Source: Clostridiales bacterium
GTDB lineage: Bacteria > Bacillota > Clostridia > Lachnospirales > WQUN01
DNA: 16,831 bases
Direction of reading: 5' to 3'
NCBI GenBank assembly: GCA_031289625.1
Contig: JAITPB010000177.1
Location: 1-16,831, forward strand
The notes under the pieces were generated by a model. It worked only from the letters and a program-made list of their open reading frames with translations, had not been told where the DNA came from and did no database searches. A program made the translations under genes and the position numbers. Positions 15,042 through 16,831 of this stretch are shown piece after piece (the first letter of the stretch is position 1; every line of letters begins with the position of its first letter).

Positions 15042-15581
15042 TCAAGCGGCTGCCCGGCGCAGACGCTTGACGAGTATGGCGCTCAATACGATTTTCAAAG
15101 CGTCGCCGGGCAGAAAGGGCAGAATGCAAACCGTCAGCGCGGCTCCAAATCCAGCTTGGGACACAAATATGTACCAGGCGATTCCCAAACCATAATTGAC
15201 CAACAGGCCGGCCAGCATCGCGAGCATGGCTTTTTGGGCCGTGCGCCCCATGCAATCCATCATAAAACCCGCGAGCCACGCGCAGGCGATATAGCCGAGG
15301 ATAAAGCCGCCGCGCGGCCCGGCGATAACGCCAATACCGCCGGAAAAACCTGAAAACACGGGGAGGCCGATGGCCCCCAGCGATACAAAAATCGCTTGGC
15401 TGGCCGCCGCGTATTTCGCGCCCAACATGCCGGCAGCCAAAAAAATGGACAGATGGGTACAAGTGATAGGAATGGGGCCGATGGGAATGGAGACTTGTGA
15501 CAGCGCGGCGCCCAGCGCGGCAAAGAAGGCGCAGAGAACCAGGCGCGCGGTCGAATAATTATTGGATAAGTTTAAGCTCAT
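15042..15581 (-). CDS. bioY: Biotin transporter substrate-binding subunit BioY
   Basis: The protein has 179 residues and starts at ATG 15581, 1 nt after the biotin ligase stop, with only a weak AGAGAG site, so translational coupling is likely. The sequence is hydrophobic with about six membrane helices. The family signature, GPRGGFILGY (88-97), matches the BioY G-P-x-G-G-x-x-x-G-[YF] pattern. BioY is the S component of an energy-coupling factor (ECF) importer that binds biotin in the membrane. No EcfA/EcfT genes adjoin it, so it probably shares a general ECF module encoded elsewhere. The placement directly after birA links import with use. No BirA-type operator is recognisable, and this ligase lacks a DNA-binding domain, so regulation by it is unlikely. 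Confidence 0.93.
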   Translation of the reverse strand: MSLNLSNNYSTARLVLCAFFAALGAALSQVSIPIGPIPITCTHLSIFLAAGMLGAKYAAASQAIFVSLGAIGLPVFSGFSGGIGVIAGPRGGFILGYIACAWLAGFMMDCMGRTAQKAMLAMLAGLLVNYGLGIAWYIFVSQAGFGAALTVCILPFLPGDALKIVLSAILVKRLRRAAA

Positions 15582-15582
15582 A

Positions 15583-16362
15583 TCATTTCGTTCTCTCTTC
15601 GTTTTTTACGGAGACCGCGCCGGAAGACAGTGACTGGAGCGCCATCCGGCTTTTATATTCTTCCATTACGTCTTTTCCGTTCAGCCAATCGCCAGAGGTG
15701 AGCAGCAGATTTATCAGTTCAGCGGCTAAACGTCCGCGTGCGCTGCCCAGCGGACGGTCCGCCCCCGGCGAATGGTCCGCCCCCGGCGAATGGTCCGCCC
15801 CCGGCGAATGGTCCGCCCCTGGCGAATGGTCCGCCCCTGGCGAATGGTCCGCCCCTGGCGGCAGTAAAGCCCCAGCGATCCCTTTCAAGTCTTCAGGAAA
15901 ACGCGCTGTAGTGACGTTGATCCCAATGCCCACAACCGCCCAATCCGGCTGGCCGCTCCCGGAGCCCGTCATGGATTCCGTAAGGATACCAGCCACTTTT
16001 TTTCCGTCCAGCAGAATGTCGTTGACCCATTTGATCTGCACGTCCAGGCCGCATACACTGTACACGGCACGGCATACCGCCACGGCGGCGGCGGCGGTCA
16101 GACGCGTCATATCCGTCAAGCATAAAAAGGGCGGACGCAGGATCACACTCATGTACAGCCCGCTTCCGGCGGGCGAATAAAAAACGCGCCCATACCGCCC
16201 GCGCCCGGCTGTCTGACCGTCAGCGATGAGAACCGTCCCGTGCGGTGCGCCTTGAACCGCCAATTCTTTGGCGGTGGTATTGGTGGAGGGCAGCGAGGCA
16301 TAAATTCGCAGATGATCGGCCAAACCTTCACGAACCAAATAAGGCGAAATTTCTTTGATCAA
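15583..16362 (-). CDS. birA: Biotin--[acetyl-CoA-carboxylase] ligase, short form with repeat insertion
   Basis: The protein has 259 residues from TTG 16362. The TTG overlaps the ahcY stop (TTGA), with GGGGAAG about 7 nt upstream. It attaches biotin to acceptor proteins via biotinyl-AMP in the cytosol. The catalytic motifs are present: STNTTAK (26-32), GRGRYGR (53-59), KWVNDILL (111-118) and GIGINV (145-150). No N-terminal helix-turn-helix precedes them, so this is a ligase-only (group I) enzyme, not a repressor. Two oddities stand out. Residues about 169-202 consist of five PGADHS units plus a partial one, encoded by an 18-bp minisatellite after the GIGINV core. The C-terminus ends soon after the helical YKSR segment, so the small SH3-like C-terminal domain seen in relatives appears to be missing. 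Activity is likely but unproven. Confidence 0.9.
   Translation of the reverse strand: MIKEISPYLVREGLADHLRIYASLPSTNTTAKELAVQGAPHGTVLIADGQTAGRGRYGRVFYSPAGSGLYMSVILRPPFLCLTDMTRLTAAAAVAVCRAVYSVCGLDVQIKWVNDILLDGKKVAGILTESMTGSGSGQPDWAVVGIGINVTTARFPEDLKGIAGALLPPGADHSPGADHSPGADHSPGADHSPGADHSPGADRPLGSARGRLAAELINLLLTSGDWLNGKDVMEEYKSRMALQSLSSGAVSVKNEERTK
15756..15860 (-). repeat. 18-bp minisatellite inside birA encoding PGADHS
   Basis: On the plus strand the unit is ggtccgcccccggcgaat. Five full copies span 15756-15845 and a partial sixth ends at 15860. Copies 1-3 are identical; copies 4 and 5 share one C-to-T change, as does the partial sixth. The period is a multiple of three, so copy changes keep the ligase in frame. 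Confidence 0.95.
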
Positions 16363-16831
16363 AGCGCTTCCCCGGCGCCGTTCAAGTATAACTGCTGTTC
16401 GTCTGTCAGCGTGTCGAGCCCCAGCCTCATCGCGTTCAGTTTCATCATCGCCACATGATGGTCAATGTCTTCCGGTATGTCATAAAGGCCAGGTTTCAAA
16501 TCGCGGCCATACTGCGCCAGATACCGCGCGGAGAGCGCCTGAATGGCGAAGGACAGATCCATAATGTCCGCAGGGTGGCCGTTGCCCGCTACGATGTTGA
16601 CCAGCCTTCCATCCGCCAGCAAATTGAGAACACGTCCGTCTTTTAAATAATAGCCGTCGATGAAAGGCTTGCGGTTTTCGATCTTTTCCGCGAGAGCGGC
16701 CAGATGCGTTTTATTGACCTCTACGTCAAAATGCCCGGCGTTCGCGAGCAGCGCGTTGTTTTTCATCACTTTGAAATGCTGCTCTGTGATGGTGTCCTTG
16801 CAGCCTGTGGCCGTGATAAAAATGTCGCCCA
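16359..16831 (-). CDS. ahcY: S-adenosylhomocysteine hydrolase, C-terminal part (5' end beyond window)
   Basis: The minus-strand frame is open to the right edge, so only the last 157 residues or so are seen; the in-frame ATG at 16769 is internal. Residues from the edge include GDIFITATGCKD, which matches the NAD-binding domain of the family, then ANAGHFDVEV, LLADGRLVN, GNGHPADIMD and the final DIPEDIDHHVA helix region. All are hallmarks of AdoHcy hydrolase. It splits S-adenosylhomocysteine into homocysteine and adenosine using bound NAD, clearing the by-product of methylation. The protein ends in NGAGEAL and lacks the C-terminal Lys/Tyr extension (KPDHYRY-like) of eukaryotic and many proteobacterial forms, which fits the shorter bacterial/archaeal type. 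Its stop overlaps the TTG start of the biotin ligase gene, so the two are probably one operon. Confidence 0.93.
   Translation of the reverse strand, partial: GDIFITATGCKDTITEQHFKVMKNNALLANAGHFDVEVNKTHLAALAEKIENRKPFIDGYYLKDGRVLNLLADGRLVNIVAGNGHPADIMDLSFAIQALSARYLAQYGRDLKPGLYDIPEDIDHHVAMMKLNAMRLGLDTLTDEQQLYLNGAGEAL

Overview
The window looks like a chromosomal segment of a Gram-positive anaerobe of the class Clostridia (Bacillota). This is inferred from strong GGAGG-type ribosome binding sites, several TTG/GTG starts, a secreted leucine-rich-repeat protein with a Thr-Pro linker, a subtilase resembling clostridial Csp-type proteases, a lipoprotein rather than outer-membrane logic, and an ECF-type BioY. 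Base composition is moderately GC-rich except for AT-rich intergenic DNA near 830-1120. I cannot name the species, and I see no RNA genes, CRISPR arrays, insertion sequences or phage genes.

Layout. (1) Positions 1-812 (minus) hold the N-terminal part of a secreted leucine-rich-repeat protein cut by the window edge. It has a good promoter at 942-970 and a long leader. (2) Positions 1121-1561 (minus) encode a small unrecognised helical protein, with an intrinsic terminator at 1052-1092. (3) A divergent control region (1562-1817) leads into the centrepiece, a tight six-gene plus-strand operon (1818-11134). Its products are a lipoprotein with a von Willebrand A (vWA) domain, a four-helix membrane protein, a tubulin/FtsZ-like protein, a very large protein with a C-terminal actin/Hsp70-type ATPase, a single-pass membrane protein, and a cytosolic zinc-ribbon/coiled-coil protein. 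The last two share a homologous C-terminal domain. (4) Convergent to this operon, on the minus strand, are a sensor histidine kinase (11131-12552) and, upstream of it, a subtilase (12602-14326) where a response regulator might be expected. (5) Further right, all on the minus strand, lie a divergent macrodomain protein (14397-14978) and a tightly packed group: bioY, a biotin ligase carrying an 18-bp minisatellite, and the 3' part of S-adenosylhomocysteine hydrolase.

How the genes may work together. The six-gene operon pairs a tubulin-superfamily and an actin/Hsp70-superfamily nucleotide-binding protein with membrane anchors on both sides of the membrane: an external lipoprotein, a polytopic protein, and a single-pass protein with a cytosolic domain. 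A soluble zinc-ribbon/coiled-coil partner carries that same domain. This looks like a membrane-associated cytoskeletal or membrane-remodelling machine. It recalls, but does not obviously match, the FtsZ-like/vWA membrane-remodelling systems proposed from genome context, and it is the best candidate here for a poorly described system. Its function is inferred from domain content only. The ahcY-birA-bioY group links biotin uptake and protein biotinylation with recycling of S-adenosylhomocysteine.
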